A stretch of 64,000 nt of DNA from Neolewinella litorea (GCF_004803465.1 NZ_SRSF01000004.1:310001-374000); one strand, 5' to 3'. Positions 51,452-60,312 are shown, numbered from the stretch's first letter. Translations and numbers: made by a program. The notes: a model not told the origin generated them from the sequence alone.

Positions 51452-52399
51452 TCAGTTACCGGAATTATTCCATTGCCGGCTGCCGATGCGATAATAGATC
51501 AGGTAACGGCTGCCCGGATTGGCGATGCGCGGCCACAAGTCCCGGCCGAGGCGGCGGGCGAGGGCCGTGTCGGCTACTTCGTGGCGGATCATATCGGACC
51601 GGTAGAGGTACAACCCACCGTAGTAGGTGGAACTGTCTACTTGATAGCGCCCCCGGGAGAGGGGGGTGAAGCGAAAAGTGTCCGCGAGTTCCCGGAGATC
51701 GGGTTCGTTGATGAGATAGGCGAGTCGACCCTGGCGGTAGACCACCGCCCAGTCGTAGGCGGCCACCGCGAGGTCGAGGGGTAGAGGGTAGGGCGGTTGA
51801 TTCTCCACATACTGCGCGATGATGGTTGGGTCGACGATGCTGTTGTCCGTTTCCCAGCGTTCCAGGTCGCCGGTGTTATAGGCCATCAGCACGGCGCGGT
51901 CGACGGGGGGTATGCCCTGTAGCTTTCGGTCGCGGTACTGGTGGAGGCGTACCGTACAGCTGATGGTTAGGCCGGTGGCATCGCGGAGGGCCTGCAGGAA
52001 GGAGAAGTAAGCGTCGCGGGTGCCGGCCGTCCAGTCGCAGTCGATCTGCAGTTCGGTGTAGGGATAGGGAAAAACTTCCTCCAGGAGGGTCAGCAGGTCC
52101 GGTATGAGCGAGGGTGCCGGGTGCGCGAAGACTTCGTTGGTGATGAATACCACGGGGACGGCTTCGCGGGGCAGACTGTCCTGGCCGGTAACCAGCAGCG
52201 CCGAGGGCTGGGGTTGTCCGTCGGTCCAGCTGATGTCGAAAGCCTTAATGTACAGGCGCTGTACGTCGTAGTCCGCAAGGCGGTTGGGCGGCAGAGTGAG
52301 ATCCGTTTGCCAGTGGTAGAAGGCGTAGCGGGGTGGGGGGATGTTCTCCGCCCCGCAACTGAAGGCCAACAGCAGCAGGAGGCTACAGATGCACCTCAT
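51452..52399 (-). CDS. Lipoprotein with glycosidase-like TIM-barrel features
   Basis: A 315-residue protein with lipobox in LLLLLAFSCGAE. The sequence has strands and an acidic core, FPYPYTELQIDCDWTAGTRD and VDRAVLMAYNTGDLERW, that resemble GH18-like or DUF3142-type barrels, but no complete catalytic motif (DxxDxDxE) is present. Its start lies 17 bases inside the 3' end of the beta-CASP hydrolase gene, so translation is probably coupled. Function unknown; polysaccharide binding or cleavage is possible. Confidence 0.6.
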   Translation of the reverse strand: MRCICSLLLLLAFSCGAENIPPPRYAFYHWQTDLTLPPNRLADYDVQRLYIKAFDISWTDGQPQPSALLVTGQDSLPREAVPVVFITNEVFAHPAPSLIPDLLTLLEEVFPYPYTELQIDCDWTAGTRDAYFSFLQALRDATGLTISCTVRLHQYRDRKLQGIPPVDRAVLMAYNTGDLERWETDNSIVDPTIIAQYVENQPPYPLPLDLAVAAYDWAVVYRQGRLAYLINEPDLRELADTFRFTPLSRGRYQVDSSTYYGGLYLYRSDMIRHEVADTALARRLGRDLWPRIANPGSRYLIYYRIGSRQWNNSGN

Positions 52400-53780
52400 C
52401 GCCCAGTTCGGGGATAATCACTTCCCGGAAACCGGCCTGAGTAAGGCTTTCTCCGAAGGGCTCCATCCGGTCAAAGGTGCCGTGGACGAGGAAGACCTTT
52501 TCGCAGGTTTCCTGCTGTCCGTTCAGGAAATTGATCAGTTCCGAGCGATCGGCGTGGGCACTGAAGGAGTCCATCACCACCACGTCGGCGCGCAGGGGGT
52601 GGTACTGTCCGTAGAGGTGGAGGCCCTCTGCGCCGTCGAGGAGTTTGCCGCCGGGGGTTCCCGGGGCGCAGTAACCTACGATGAAGATGGTATTCTTCGG
52701 GTCGCCCATCGTATTGGCCAGGTGGTGCTTGCTGCGTCCTGCGTTCATCATGCCGCTGGCGCTGATGATGATGGCGGGTCCGTCCAGGTAGTTGAGCGCC
52801 TTGCTTTCGTCGACGGACTGGGTGTAGGTCAGGCGACTGAAGCCGAAGGGATCGTCGTCCGTCAAAAGGTACTCCTGGAGGTCCAGGTCGTAGCATTCGG
52901 GGTGGGCTCCGAAGACGGTGGTGGCATCTACGGCCAGGGGGCTGTCGACGAAAACCGGTATTTTGGGGAGTTGCCCGCTGCTTTCCAGTTGGTCGAGCAT
53001 ATAGACGATCTCCTGGGTGCGCCCGACGCTGAAGGCCGGGATGAGGAGTTTGCCGCGTTTGGTCACGCAGGTGTTGCGGATCACTTCGAGGAAGCGGCGC
53101 ATTTCATTGGGTGGCGACTCGTGTTCCCGGTTTCCGTAGGTTGATTCGGAAATCACGTAGTCGCAGGTGGGCATACGTCGCGGGTCGCGCAGAATGGGCC
53201 GGTCGGGCCGGCCGACGTCCCCGGTAAAGCCTACGGTGGTGGTGAGACCGTCTTCCCGCTGGATGCGCAGGGTCACGCTGGCGCTGCCAAGGATGTGGCC
53301 GGCGTCGCGGAACTGCAGTTCTACGCCGGGCTGCAGCTCCTGCCATTCGTTATAAGGCAGACCGACGAAGCGTTCCATGGCGGGTTTGACGTCTGTGCGG
53401 CGGTAGAGTGGGCGGCGGGTCTTGTCGGATGTTTTGTTCTTGCGGTTGAAGTACTCGGCGTCCTTCTCCTGGATGAATGCGGAGTCTAGCAGTAGAATAG
53501 CGCATAGGCTGCGCGTGGCGTGGGTGCTGTAGATCTTGCCGCGGAATCCGTCGCGGACGAGCTTCGGGATCCGCCCGCTGTGGTCGATATGCGCGTGGGA
53601 AAGTACGAGTGCATCAATCTCCTCGGGGTCGAAGCGCCAGTTTTCATTGAAGTGCTCCATATCGTCGTTCCGGCCCTGATACAGGCCGCAGTCGAGCAGG
53701 ATCTTGTAGCCGTCGTCGAGGGTAAGCAGGTGGGCCGAGCCGGTGACTTCACGAGCGGCACCGCAGAAAGTAAGCGTCAT
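52383..53780 (-). CDS. Metallo-beta-lactamase fold beta-CASP hydrolase (RNase-like)
   Basis: A 465-residue cytoplasmic protein. The MBL motif LSHAHIDHSGRIPKL gives H-x-H-x-D-H. Further ligands are in FRDAGHILGSASVTL. The beta-CASP part has DYVISESTYGNREH, KRGKLLIPAFSVGRTQEIVY, AIIISASGMMNAGRSKHHL, and the final FSAHADRSELINFL. These motifs are those of the CPSF/YsH1-like RNA-processing group; it probably cleaves RNA. The ATG at 53780 is fixed by the TACCTTTA box four bases upstream. Two dyad hairpins lie upstream at 53824 and 54010. Confidence 0.92.
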   Translation of the reverse strand: MTLTFCGAAREVTGSAHLLTLDDGYKILLDCGLYQGRNDDMEHFNENWRFDPEEIDALVLSHAHIDHSGRIPKLVRDGFRGKIYSTHATRSLCAILLLDSAFIQEKDAEYFNRKNKTSDKTRRPLYRRTDVKPAMERFVGLPYNEWQELQPGVELQFRDAGHILGSASVTLRIQREDGLTTTVGFTGDVGRPDRPILRDPRRMPTCDYVISESTYGNREHESPPNEMRRFLEVIRNTCVTKRGKLLIPAFSVGRTQEIVYMLDQLESSGQLPKIPVFVDSPLAVDATTVFGAHPECYDLDLQEYLLTDDDPFGFSRLTYTQSVDESKALNYLDGPAIIISASGMMNAGRSKHHLANTMGDPKNTIFIVGYCAPGTPGGKLLDGAEGLHLYGQYHPLRADVVVMDSFSAHADRSELINFLNGQQETCEKVFLVHGTFDRMEPFGESLTQAGFREVIIPELGDEVHL

Positions 53781-53784
53781 GGGT

Positions 53785-53792
53785 TAAAGGTA
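53785..53792 (-). promoter_or_regulatory. TACCTTTA box of the beta-CASP gene
   Basis: TACCTTTA, four bases (ACCC) and ATG, the same geometry as at polA and tatC. Confidence 0.5.
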
Positions 53793-53823
53793 GGTAGGGA
53801 CGGCGAATTTGATGGGGTGTCAT

Positions 53824-53876
53824 CCTGTCAGACGTCGGACGTGTGCCATTCTGACACACGTCCGACGTCTGACAGG
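53824..53876. repeat. 53-bp hairpin repeat of the ACGTC-dyad family
   Basis: Arms of 22 bases, 53824-53845 and 53855-53876, are perfectly complementary; the nine-base centre pairs further except for one C/A mismatch and a TTC tip. Each arm has one dyad. It lies 43 bases upstream of the beta-CASP start. Confidence 0.85.
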
Positions 53877-54009
53877 CCATTTCACGGAAACTGCCAGGTG
53901 TTAGAGCCTGCTACGCAACTAGAGATGGTTATTTAATTGAGTTTGCTCCTCCTTTCTATACTGTCGTCGCAAATATGAGAAAAGGTTAGTGCGGAAGCCT
54001 GTAATTTCG

Positions 54010-54054
54010 GCAGACGTCGGACGTATGTCATTTTGACATACGTCCGACGTCTGC
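54010..54054 (-). repeat. 45-bp hairpin repeat of the ACGTC-dyad family
   Basis: Perfect 21-base arms (54010-54030 and 54034-54054) around TTT, each containing one dyad. It begins 19 bases past the stop of the DCC gene, like the copy at 5843 after the ABC gene. Confidence 0.85.
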
Positions 54055-54073
54055 TACCCAGCACCACTCGCCA

Positions 54074-54484
54074 CTACCGCTCATCCACAAACCGGGGCTC
54101 CCACTCCGGCCGGGGCAACATGCAGGCCTCCCGCTTCCCGAACCACTGGTAGCGGTTCTTGCCAATAAAGTTGTAGACCCAATCGCGCAGGGGGCGCGGG
54201 ACAATGCCCAGGTGGTACAGGTACGCCCATGGGCCCCCCATCAACTTGAAGGTGCGCAGTACACTGTCGCTGTGGGAATAGACCCGTCCGTTCTCGTAGA
54301 GGACCACGGAGTTGAGGGCCTTGGGGTCGACCCCGAAACGTGGCAGCAGCTCGGCGGCGGTTTCCGACTGCAGACTGGCGAAGCGCAGCACCCCTCGCCG
54401 GTCGTGTTCCAGGATGAAGCGCACCGAGCCGTTGCACAGGTTACAGACGCCGTCGAAAAAGAGGATGGGTTGGGAAGTGTCCAT
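54074..54484 (-). CDS. DCC-family thiol-disulfide oxidoreductase-like protein (DUF393)
   Basis: A 136-residue protein from ATG 54484. The defining motif DGVCNLC (Asp, Cys-x2-Cys) stands in PILFFDGVCNLCNGSVRFIL. It continues with LRFASLQSETAAELL, SVVLYENGRVYSHSDSVLR and a C-terminal RDWVYNFIGKNRYQWFG typical of the family. Members are thought to be redox proteins of unknown substrate. It lies 25 bases after rfbC on the same strand and is probably co-transcribed with it. Confidence 0.9.
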   Translation of the reverse strand: MDTSQPILFFDGVCNLCNGSVRFILEHDRRGVLRFASLQSETAAELLPRFGVDPKALNSVVLYENGRVYSHSDSVLRTFKLMGGPWAYLYHLGIVPRPLRDWVYNFIGKNRYQWFGKREACMLPRPEWEPRFVDER

Positions 54485-54509
54485 GCTGCTCAAACAGCAG
54501 CGACCGGCT

Positions 54510-55040
54510 TCAGGTTAGCAGGGGCCAGTTGCGGTCGCGGTCGGCCACCGTGTAGCCGCCCTCTATCGTCGGCCATGTGATGCCGATGGCGGGATCATCG
54601 AAGCGCAGTCCCCCCTCGGCTTCCGGAGCGTAGAAGTTGTCGCACTTGTACTGAAAGACGGACACTTCGGAAGTCACGACGTACCCATGTGCAAAGCCCC
54701 GGGGTATGTAAAGTTGCCGGTGATTGGCATCGTTGAGGTAACAGCCGTACCACTGTCGGTAGGTAGGAGAATCGGGACGAAGATCCACGGTCACATCGTA
54801 GACTTCCCCAACCACTACCCGTACCAATTTAGCCTGGGCCGCAGCACCGTGCTGGAAGTGCATACCGCGCAGCACGCCTCGGTTGCTGGCGGCCTGGTTA
54901 TCCTGAACGAAGTCGACGGTCACCCCCGCCTCCCGAAACACTTTGGCATTGAAACTTTCAAAAAAGTATCCCCGCTCGTCGCCGAATACCCGTGGTTCAA
55001 AAATGAGCAGATCGGGGATGGGAGTAGCGGAAAAAGGCAT
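54510..55040 (-). CDS. rfbC: dTDP-4-dehydrorhamnose 3,5-epimerase
   Basis: A 176-residue cupin enzyme of the dTDP-rhamnose pathway. It starts at MPFSATPIPDLLIFEPRVFG, followed by DERGYFFESFN, QDNQAASNRGVLRGMHFQ with the catalytic His, VDLRPDSPTYRQWYG and YIPRGFAHGYVV with the second catalytic His-Asp region. The start at 55040 is preferred over an upstream frame because family sequences begin here and a TACCTTCG box lies at 55103-55110. rfbA, rfbB and rfbD are not in the window. Confidence 0.95.
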   Translation of the reverse strand: MPFSATPIPDLLIFEPRVFGDERGYFFESFNAKVFREAGVTVDFVQDNQAASNRGVLRGMHFQHGAAAQAKLVRVVVGEVYDVTVDLRPDSPTYRQWYGCYLNDANHRQLYIPRGFAHGYVVTSEVSVFQYKCDNFYAPEAEGGLRFDDPAIGITWPTIEGGYTVADRDRNWPLLT

Positions 55041-55102
55041 AGGCACTACAGCTGTTTTCGGGGCCCGGTCAACCGGAACCGCCCCCCGGGTCGTTTGCTT
55101 CG

Positions 55103-55110
55103 CGAAGGTA
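55103..55110 (-). promoter_or_regulatory. TACCTTCG box upstream of rfbC
   Basis: TACCTTCG, 62 bases before the rfbC ATG. It lies inside the longer open frame and so argues against the longer start. Confidence 0.4.
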
Positions 55111-55154
55111 GTGTGCCAAATTGTACCGGGCACCCCGTCACTGCTGTTTAACCC

Positions 55155-55541
55155 ATGCCAACCCTAACGCTCGTGCCCGAAAACTGGGAACAAGACTTTG
55201 CCTACCAACGCGTGCGGCACCTCATCAAGGAACGCTTTCGCCGCGACACCCTGCCCGACCTGAACGCCCTCCTTTTTCTGATCGGCGTGCAGGAACTGGG
55301 CCGCTGGCAGGCTGACTTCACCAAGGAGGAAAAGCGCGACCTTATGCACGTGGCCGTCTGCCGCTTGCTGGCCGAAGATGGCCACTACCGCTTCCTGGGC
55401 CGCGACGACGACGGCTGGCCCCACTACGAACTGACCAGCAAGATCCCCCCCACCGACCTCAAGGGGCAGGAAGAGCTGCTGAAGGAGAAAATCATCGCCT
55501 ACTTCGGCGATCTCGAAGCGGAGGAAGGCTTCATCGGCTAG
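55155..55541 (+). CDS. Conserved hypothetical protein of Bacteroidota type
   Basis: A 128-residue soluble protein, mostly helical, without signal peptide or membrane segment. It has VPENWEQDFAYQRVRHLIKE, LNALLFLIGVQELGRW, TKEEKRDLMHVAVCRLLAED and a charged tail. I believe related proteins occur in many Bacteroidota genomes with no known role, but cannot verify it here. It is divergent from rfbC with a 114-base gap. It lies 53 bases before the cyclophilin gene on the same strand, and that gene has its own promoter box. Confidence 0.72.
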   Translation: MPTLTLVPENWEQDFAYQRVRHLIKERFRRDTLPDLNALLFLIGVQELGRWQADFTKEEKRDLMHVAVCRLLAEDGHYRFLGRDDDGWPHYELTSKIPPTDLKGQEELLKEKIIAYFGDLEAEEGFIG

Positions 55542-55582
55542 GCTACCTCCGCGAGCCGGCGGGCGGTCTCGTTGGGGCAGGT

Positions 55583-55590
55583 TAAATTTG
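55583..55590 (+). promoter_or_regulatory. TAAATTTG box of the cyclophilin gene
   Basis: A full match to TAnnTTTG followed by four bases (CCCA) and ATG at 55595: the clearest example of the fixed start geometry in this window. Confidence 0.6.
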
Positions 55591-55594
55591 CCCA

Positions 55595-56224
55595 ATGCGC
55601 TACTCCCTCTTTGCCCTACTCCTCACCATCCTGTCCTGCTCCCCGGACGACGGTACCCACGCCGTCATCCAGACCAACCGCGGCGACATTGAAGTCTTGC
55701 TCTACCCAGAGACCGAGCGCCACAGCGAAAACTTCATCAAACTGGCCGAGGAAGGATTCTATAACGGTACGCTGTTTCACCGTGTGATCCCCGGATTCAT
55801 GGTGCAGGCCGGTGATCCCGAGAGCCGCGGTGCCGGCCCCGACCAGCCCCTCGGCCGCGGCGGGCCCGGTTACGAGATCGACCCGGAAATCGGCGCGCCC
55901 CACCTGTACGGGGCGCTTGCCGCCGCCCGGACCCCCAATCCGGAAAAACGGAGCAGCGGATCCCAGTTCTACATCGTCACCGGAGAGCTGCAGACCGATA
56001 ACACCCTCGACAACATCGAGCGCATCAAGGGAATACAGTACAATGAGGCCCAACGCGAAGCCTACAAGACCGTGGGCGGCCGGCCGGACCTCGACCAGGA
56101 GTACACCGTTTTCGGCGAGGTGATCAGCGGCATGGACGTCGTGGAAGGCATCGCCGAAGCCGAGCGTGGCGCTTACGATCGGCCGCGGGAGGACGTGGTG
56201 ATCGAGAACATCATTATCAAGTAG
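55595..56224 (+). CDS. Peptidyl-prolyl cis-trans isomerase, cyclophilin type, lipoprotein
   Basis: A 209-residue protein with a short lipoprotein signal (LFALLLTILSC). The cyclophilin core has GDIEVLLYPETERHSENFIK, FHRVIPGFMVQAGDPESRG with the catalytic Arg and the Gln, GALAAARTPNPEKRSSGSQF and YTVFGEVISGMDVV. An insertion of about 30 residues (ELQTDNTLDNIERIKGI) sits in the loop after SQFYIVTG. It assists protein folding in the periplasm. Confidence 0.93.
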   Translation: MRYSLFALLLTILSCSPDDGTHAVIQTNRGDIEVLLYPETERHSENFIKLAEEGFYNGTLFHRVIPGFMVQAGDPESRGAGPDQPLGRGGPGYEIDPEIGAPHLYGALAAARTPNPEKRSSGSQFYIVTGELQTDNTLDNIERIKGIQYNEAQREAYKTVGGRPDLDQEYTVFGEVISGMDVVEGIAEAERGAYDRPREDVVIENIIIK

Positions 56225-56293
56225 CGGCTCCCAAGGCCGGGGCAACCACCGTCGCGGCATTCTACCTTAGGCCCGGCACCCGCGCGCCGCGCC

Positions 56294-56845
56294 CTAAAGC
56301 AAGCCCAGCGAGCAACTGTACACAAACGCCGGCGGCAAATTGGCCAGCGTGAAGCTCACGGAAACGTTGGGGAAGGTGTCCTTGAGCAGACCGTAGTCCT
56401 GCAAGGCGTACTGGTACTGAAGGAACTGTCCGTTCGGGGCCAGCACCCGTCGAGACTGCGCCACGATGCGTTCCTTGACCTGCTGGTCGATCATGCTGAG
56501 GGGCAGGCTGGAAACGACGAAGTCGACGCTGCCGACGGGAAGGTGGTCGGTAAGACGGTCGGCCCCGATCGGGAGCACCTGCAATCGGGGATCGTTGATC
56601 ACCTGAAGCCGGCGGACGAAAGCGGGGTTGATCTCAAAGGCCGTGAGTCGGCTGCGGGGGTGAAGGCGTTCCAGTAAGGCACGGGTAATGCAACCCTCTC
56701 CGGGACCAAGCTCTACCACGTTCAGCGGTGCGTCGGAGGGGATGGCGCTGATGAGGCGTTTGATCAGGACGGGGGAGGCCCGAGCGATGGCGCCGGTGGA
56801 GCGAAAGTTTTTTACGGCTTCCCGAAAGAAGTTCCAGTTATTCAT
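56294..56845 (-). CDS. SAM-dependent methyltransferase (phospholipid or rRNA dimethylase-like)
   Basis: A 183-residue protein from ATG 56845; an open frame continues upstream but would add a Cys/Ser-rich piece of no family character. The start MNNWNFFREAVKNFRSTGAI leads to the SAM motif VVELGPGEGCITRALLERL, FEINPAFVRRLQ, and VDFVVSSLPLSMIDQQVKER, which replaces the usual NPPY. This fits the PmtA/KsgA-like group, and phospholipid N-methylation is the most likely role. The gene is divergent from the response regulator. Confidence 0.78.
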   Translation of the reverse strand: MNNWNFFREAVKNFRSTGAIARASPVLIKRLISAIPSDAPLNVVELGPGEGCITRALLERLHPRSRLTAFEINPAFVRRLQVINDPRLQVLPIGADRLTDHLPVGSVDFVVSSLPLSMIDQQVKERIVAQSRRVLAPNGQFLQYQYALQDYGLLKDTFPNVSVSFTLANLPPAFVYSCSLGLL

Positions 56846-56982
56846 AGGGGTGGTCGTCGCAGCAGCAACAAAGAACGTGAAAAATAGCTTACTAAGGCTG
56901 ATCGATCGGTAATGTCCACGCTTTGCCGGGACGCAACAACCATTGTATACTACCGATTGTACCAACTGCTAAAGTAACCCCC

Positions 56983-57666
56983 ATGCTCCGTATCCTGCTG
57001 GTCGAAGACGAAGAGAACATCCGCGACACCGTGAAACTCAACTTCGAAATGGAAAATTTCGAGGTGGTGACCGCCGAAGACGGCCGCAAAGCCCTCAAGC
57101 ACGCGAGCGAACAGCACTTCGACATCATGATCGTCGACGTGATGCTGCCGGAAGTCAATGGGTTCCAGGTGGTGGAGCAGGTGCGCCTCACCAACCGCGA
57201 TACGCCAATCATCTTCCTCACCGCGAAGGATCAGGCGCAGGATCGCATCCAGGGCCTGAAGAAGGGGGCCGACGACTACCTGATTAAGCCTTTCGTATTC
57301 GAGGAACTGCTTCTGCGGGTCAACCGACTCATCGAGCGCACCAGCAAATCGCCCGACGTGCAGCCGGACCTTTTCACCTTCGGCGACAACCAGGTGAACT
57401 TCGCCACCTACGAAGCCACGGGCAACCAGGGCAGCTTCACCCTCACCAAGAAGGAAGCCATGCTGCTCAAGCTGCTCACCGAGCGGCGCGGGGAGGTGGT
57501 CAGCCGCCAGCAGATCCTGCAGTCGGTCTGGGGATACGATGTCTACCCCAGCACGCGGACAATCGACAACTTCATCCTGTCCTTCCGCAAGTATTTCGAG
57601 CAGGACCCCAAGAATCCGACACACTTCCTGAGCGTACGGGGCGTTGGTTATAAGTTCGTGGAGTAG
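56983..57666 (+). CDS. OmpR-family response regulator
   Basis: A 227-residue protein from ATG 56983. The receiver domain has LVEDEENI (acidic pocket), phosphorylation site in IMIVDVMLPEVNG (Asp about 51), Thr in IIFLTAKD and Lys in YLIKPF. The C-terminal winged helix has FTLTKKEAMLLKLLTERRGE, QILQSVWGYDVYPSTRTID and the final SVRGVGYKFVE. It regulates transcription when phosphorylated. No histidine kinase is beside it. The following gene begins 39 bases later on the same strand and may be in the same transcript. Confidence 0.94.
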   Translation: MLRILLVEDEENIRDTVKLNFEMENFEVVTAEDGRKALKHASEQHFDIMIVDVMLPEVNGFQVVEQVRLTNRDTPIIFLTAKDQAQDRIQGLKKGADDYLIKPFVFEELLLRVNRLIERTSKSPDVQPDLFTFGDNQVNFATYEATGNQGSFTLTKKEAMLLKLLTERRGEVVSRQQILQSVWGYDVYPSTRTIDNFILSFRKYFEQDPKNPTHFLSVRGVGYKFVE

Positions 57667-57705
57667 CCCCCGGCGCTGCCGCCACGTCGAAACCCACCCG
57701 CAACC

Positions 57706-59796
57706 GTGGAGAATATTTCCTTTTCCTACCCCCTCTGGTACCTGCTCCTTTGCGCGCTGGCGGGGTTGGCCGTTACCCTGCTCCTCTACTTCCGCTCTCC
57801 GATCCAGGCCGCCCGCCCGCTGGTGTGGGCCATGGCCGCGCTGCGGTTCACGGGCTATACCCTGCTGGCCATATTGCTCATGGCGCCGCTGCTGCGCTTT
57901 TTGCAGACCGACCGGCAGGAGCCGATCATCGTGCTGGCGCAGGACGTCAGCGAATCCGTGGGTATGGAAACCGACACCACAGCCTACGTGGCGGAATGGG
58001 AATCGCTGCGCGACGCCCTTTCCGGGCAGTACCGCGTCGTGAGCTACACCTTCGGCAGCGGCGTGCGGGAGGGAGGCGCGATCACTTTCGCCGACAAGCA
58101 GACTAACCTCGACGCGGCACTGACCGAGATTGCCGACCTCTACGGCAACCAGAACCTTGGGGCGGTCGTGTTGGCCTCCGATGGCATTTACAATCAGGGC
58201 CCGAATCCGGCCTACCGCGATTTCGCCCTGCGCGCGCCGGTCTATACGGTGGGGCTGGGCGACACCACCCGCCGCCGCGACGTCTTCATCAATCGCGTGT
58301 TCCACAACCGCATTGCCTACCTTGAAGACCAGTTTAGTATTCAAGTGGATGTCAGTGCCCGCAACGCCGCCGGCGAACGTACCCTCCTGACCGTCAGCCG
58401 AGTAGGGGAGTCGGGCAGCACCGTTCTTCACACCGAACCGCTGACCATTGACGGCCCCGACTACTTCACCACCCGGGAAGTGATTCTCGACGCCGACCGC
58501 CCCGGCGTCCAGCGCTACCGCATCGCCGTTTCCACCATCGGGGGGGAGGTGAGTACGGCTAACAATCAGCGCGACATCTTCGTGGACGTGCTGGACGCCC
58601 GCCAGTCCATTCTCATTCTCGCCGCAGCGCCCCATCCCGACCTGGGTGCCCTGCGGCAATCCCTGGTGGGCGGCCGCAACAACGAGGTAGAGATCGCCTA
58701 CGGGAACCAGTTTACGGGTCGGGTGGCCGACTACGATCTGGTCATCCTGCACCAGCTGCCCTCCGCGATCGACCGGATTCCGCGGGTCCTGGAAGCACTG
58801 CGGGCTGAAAATATCCCCACCCTCTTCATTACCGGGCCGGACCTGCCGGCTCCCATGGTCAACGCCTCGCAGGAACTGCTCCAGGTAGGGGGCGGCGGCG
58901 CGCAGGTGCAGGGCAATGAGGTAACCGCCCGCCTCGCCCCGGGCTTCAGCGCCTTCACGTTGAGCGACGAGCTCCGGCAGGCCCTGCCGACCTTTCCCCC
59001 CCTGGCCGCTCCGTTCGGGGAATTCCGGGCCGGGCCGGGAGCCAATGTCCTGCTCCTCCAGCGGATCGGGCGCGTGGACACGGAATTTCCCCTGCTGGTG
59101 GTGGGCGAGGACCGCGGTCGGCGCACCGGGGTGTTGGTCGCGGCCGGATTGTGGCAGTGGCGACTGTACGATTACCTGGAATACGGGGACCACGCTCGCT
59201 TCGATGAATTGGTGAGCCAACTGGCTCAGTACCTGACCGTGCAGGAGGACAAGCGCCGTTTCCGGGTCAGTGTTGCAGAAAATATCTTCGACGAGAACGA
59301 GCCGGTACAACTGGACGCCGAACTGTACAACTCCAGCTACGAACTGGTCAACGAACCGGAAGCCCGCGTAGTGGTCACCGGGCCGGAAGGGCGAGAGTAC
59401 AACTTCACCTTCACCAGAACCAACAACTCCTACACCCTCAACGCCGGTACGCTGCCGATGGGCAATTACCGCTACCGGGCCACCGTCAACAGCAACGGGG
59501 AGGCGCTGGTGAGCGAGGGCCGCTTCAGCGTTCAGGCCGTCGAAGTGGAGCGCTACGCCCTGGAGGCCGACCACGCCCTGCTGCGGCAGTTAAGCGACCG
59601 GTACGGGGGAAGCCTGCTCTTTCCCGGACAGCTTGCCGCCCTGGCCGACACCCTCTCCGCCAGTGAGGCGGTCAAACCGGTGTTGTTCCAGACCGTCACT
59701 ACCCGCTCGGTGCTGAACGTGAAATGGATCTTTTTCCTCTTGCTGGCCCTGTTTACTGCGGAGTGGGGACTGCGGCGCTGGGCGGGGGGTTATTGA
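57706..59796 (+). CDS. Membrane protein with von Willebrand A-like domain
   Basis: A 696-residue protein with GTG start at 57706. Two N-terminal membrane segments (LWYLLLCALAGLAVTLLLYF and LRFTGYTLLAILLMAPLLRF) precede a von Willebrand-like region that begins IIVLAQDVSESVG, a degenerate MIDAS (D-x-S-x-S), with NLGAVVLASDGIYNQGPNP later. Ig-like sandwiches follow, then a glutamine-amidotransferase-like fold may lie near VADYDLVILHQLPSA. One C-terminal membrane helix (WIFFLLLALFTAEWGL) ends it. It resembles Bacteroidota aerotolerance-type or BatA-related membrane proteins. Function not known. Confidence 0.78.
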   Translation: MENISFSYPLWYLLLCALAGLAVTLLLYFRSPIQAARPLVWAMAALRFTGYTLLAILLMAPLLRFLQTDRQEPIIVLAQDVSESVGMETDTTAYVAEWESLRDALSGQYRVVSYTFGSGVREGGAITFADKQTNLDAALTEIADLYGNQNLGAVVLASDGIYNQGPNPAYRDFALRAPVYTVGLGDTTRRRDVFINRVFHNRIAYLEDQFSIQVDVSARNAAGERTLLTVSRVGESGSTVLHTEPLTIDGPDYFTTREVILDADRPGVQRYRIAVSTIGGEVSTANNQRDIFVDVLDARQSILILAAAPHPDLGALRQSLVGGRNNEVEIAYGNQFTGRVADYDLVILHQLPSAIDRIPRVLEALRAENIPTLFITGPDLPAPMVNASQELLQVGGGGAQVQGNEVTARLAPGFSAFTLSDELRQALPTFPPLAAPFGEFRAGPGANVLLLQRIGRVDTEFPLLVVGEDRGRRTGVLVAAGLWQWRLYDYLEYGDHARFDELVSQLAQYLTVQEDKRRFRVSVAENIFDENEPVQLDAELYNSSYELVNEPEARVVVTGPEGREYNFTFTRTNNSYTLNAGTLPMGNYRYRATVNSNGEALVSEGRFSVQAVEVERYALEADHALLRQLSDRYGGSLLFPGQLAALADTLSASEAVKPVLFQTVTTRSVLNVKWIFFLLLALFTAEWGLRRWAGGY

Positions 59797-59850
59797 TATC
59801 TACGCTTACAGCAGCCAACCAAAAGGTTTGACTGGGTGGTCCGACTGAAG

Positions 59851-59971
59851 CCTCCACCCGCCGGCCGGAACCTCCACCCGCCGGGTGGAAAAGACAGAAG
59901 GCATGCAGGATAGAAGTTTGGTCCACGCTACGCCATGATGTTCCGCCCGGAACCTCCACCCGCCGGGTGGA
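59851..59971. repeat. CCTCCACCCGCCGG repeats with two perfect palindromes
   Basis: CCTCCACCCGCCGG occurs at 59851, 59871 and 59953. The last two extend to the 17-base palindrome TCCACCCGCCGGGTGGA at 59873-59889 and 59955-59971, each with the upstream GGAAC and downstream A-rich run. They follow the VWA gene and may serve as terminator-like structures; the first copy is followed by AAAAGA and the last by GAAAA. Confidence 0.7.
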
Positions 59972-60312
59972 GAAAATGCAAGACATGCATGGCAAAGGTT
60001 CTGTCCTGTCTGCGAGAAGTCGATTATTCGAAGCTTCCTACTGCCACTAGGAGCGGATGAGGACTAAGAGCCACATCGACCGCAAATCAAACGCTGAGCG
60101 TAAGAGCGGAGAATCATCATTACCTGCTTACCTGAAATAGTCATTTGTTCCGAAATTAAAAGTCATAACAGTTTATTATACCTTATTTAGCCTGTCTGAA
60201 AAACATAAAAACGGTGTGTATAAAAAAATTTAAAATCTAAATTTAAGGTAGTTCCGTATTTTCACTAGCCTCAGGTCTCTTGCCTGAAGGGTTACACACT
60301 AATGAACTACCT
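59972..60312 (+). other. AT-rich upstream region of the beta-helix gene
   Basis: About 340 bases with a sharp drop in GC content between about 60120 and 60250, including TAAAAAAATTTAAAATC. A TAAATTTA box at 60238-60245 could be the promoter -7 element. A small hairpin (TCAGG/CCTGA) lies near 60272-60288, and a four-codon frame MNYL overlaps the next start (60302-60316). No gene is seen. Confidence 0.45.

Noticed and set aside
56950-59574. An 874-codon minus-strand frame over the response regulator and VWA gene
   Set aside because: It crosses two well-supported plus-strand genes and shows no domain; it arises from codon bias.
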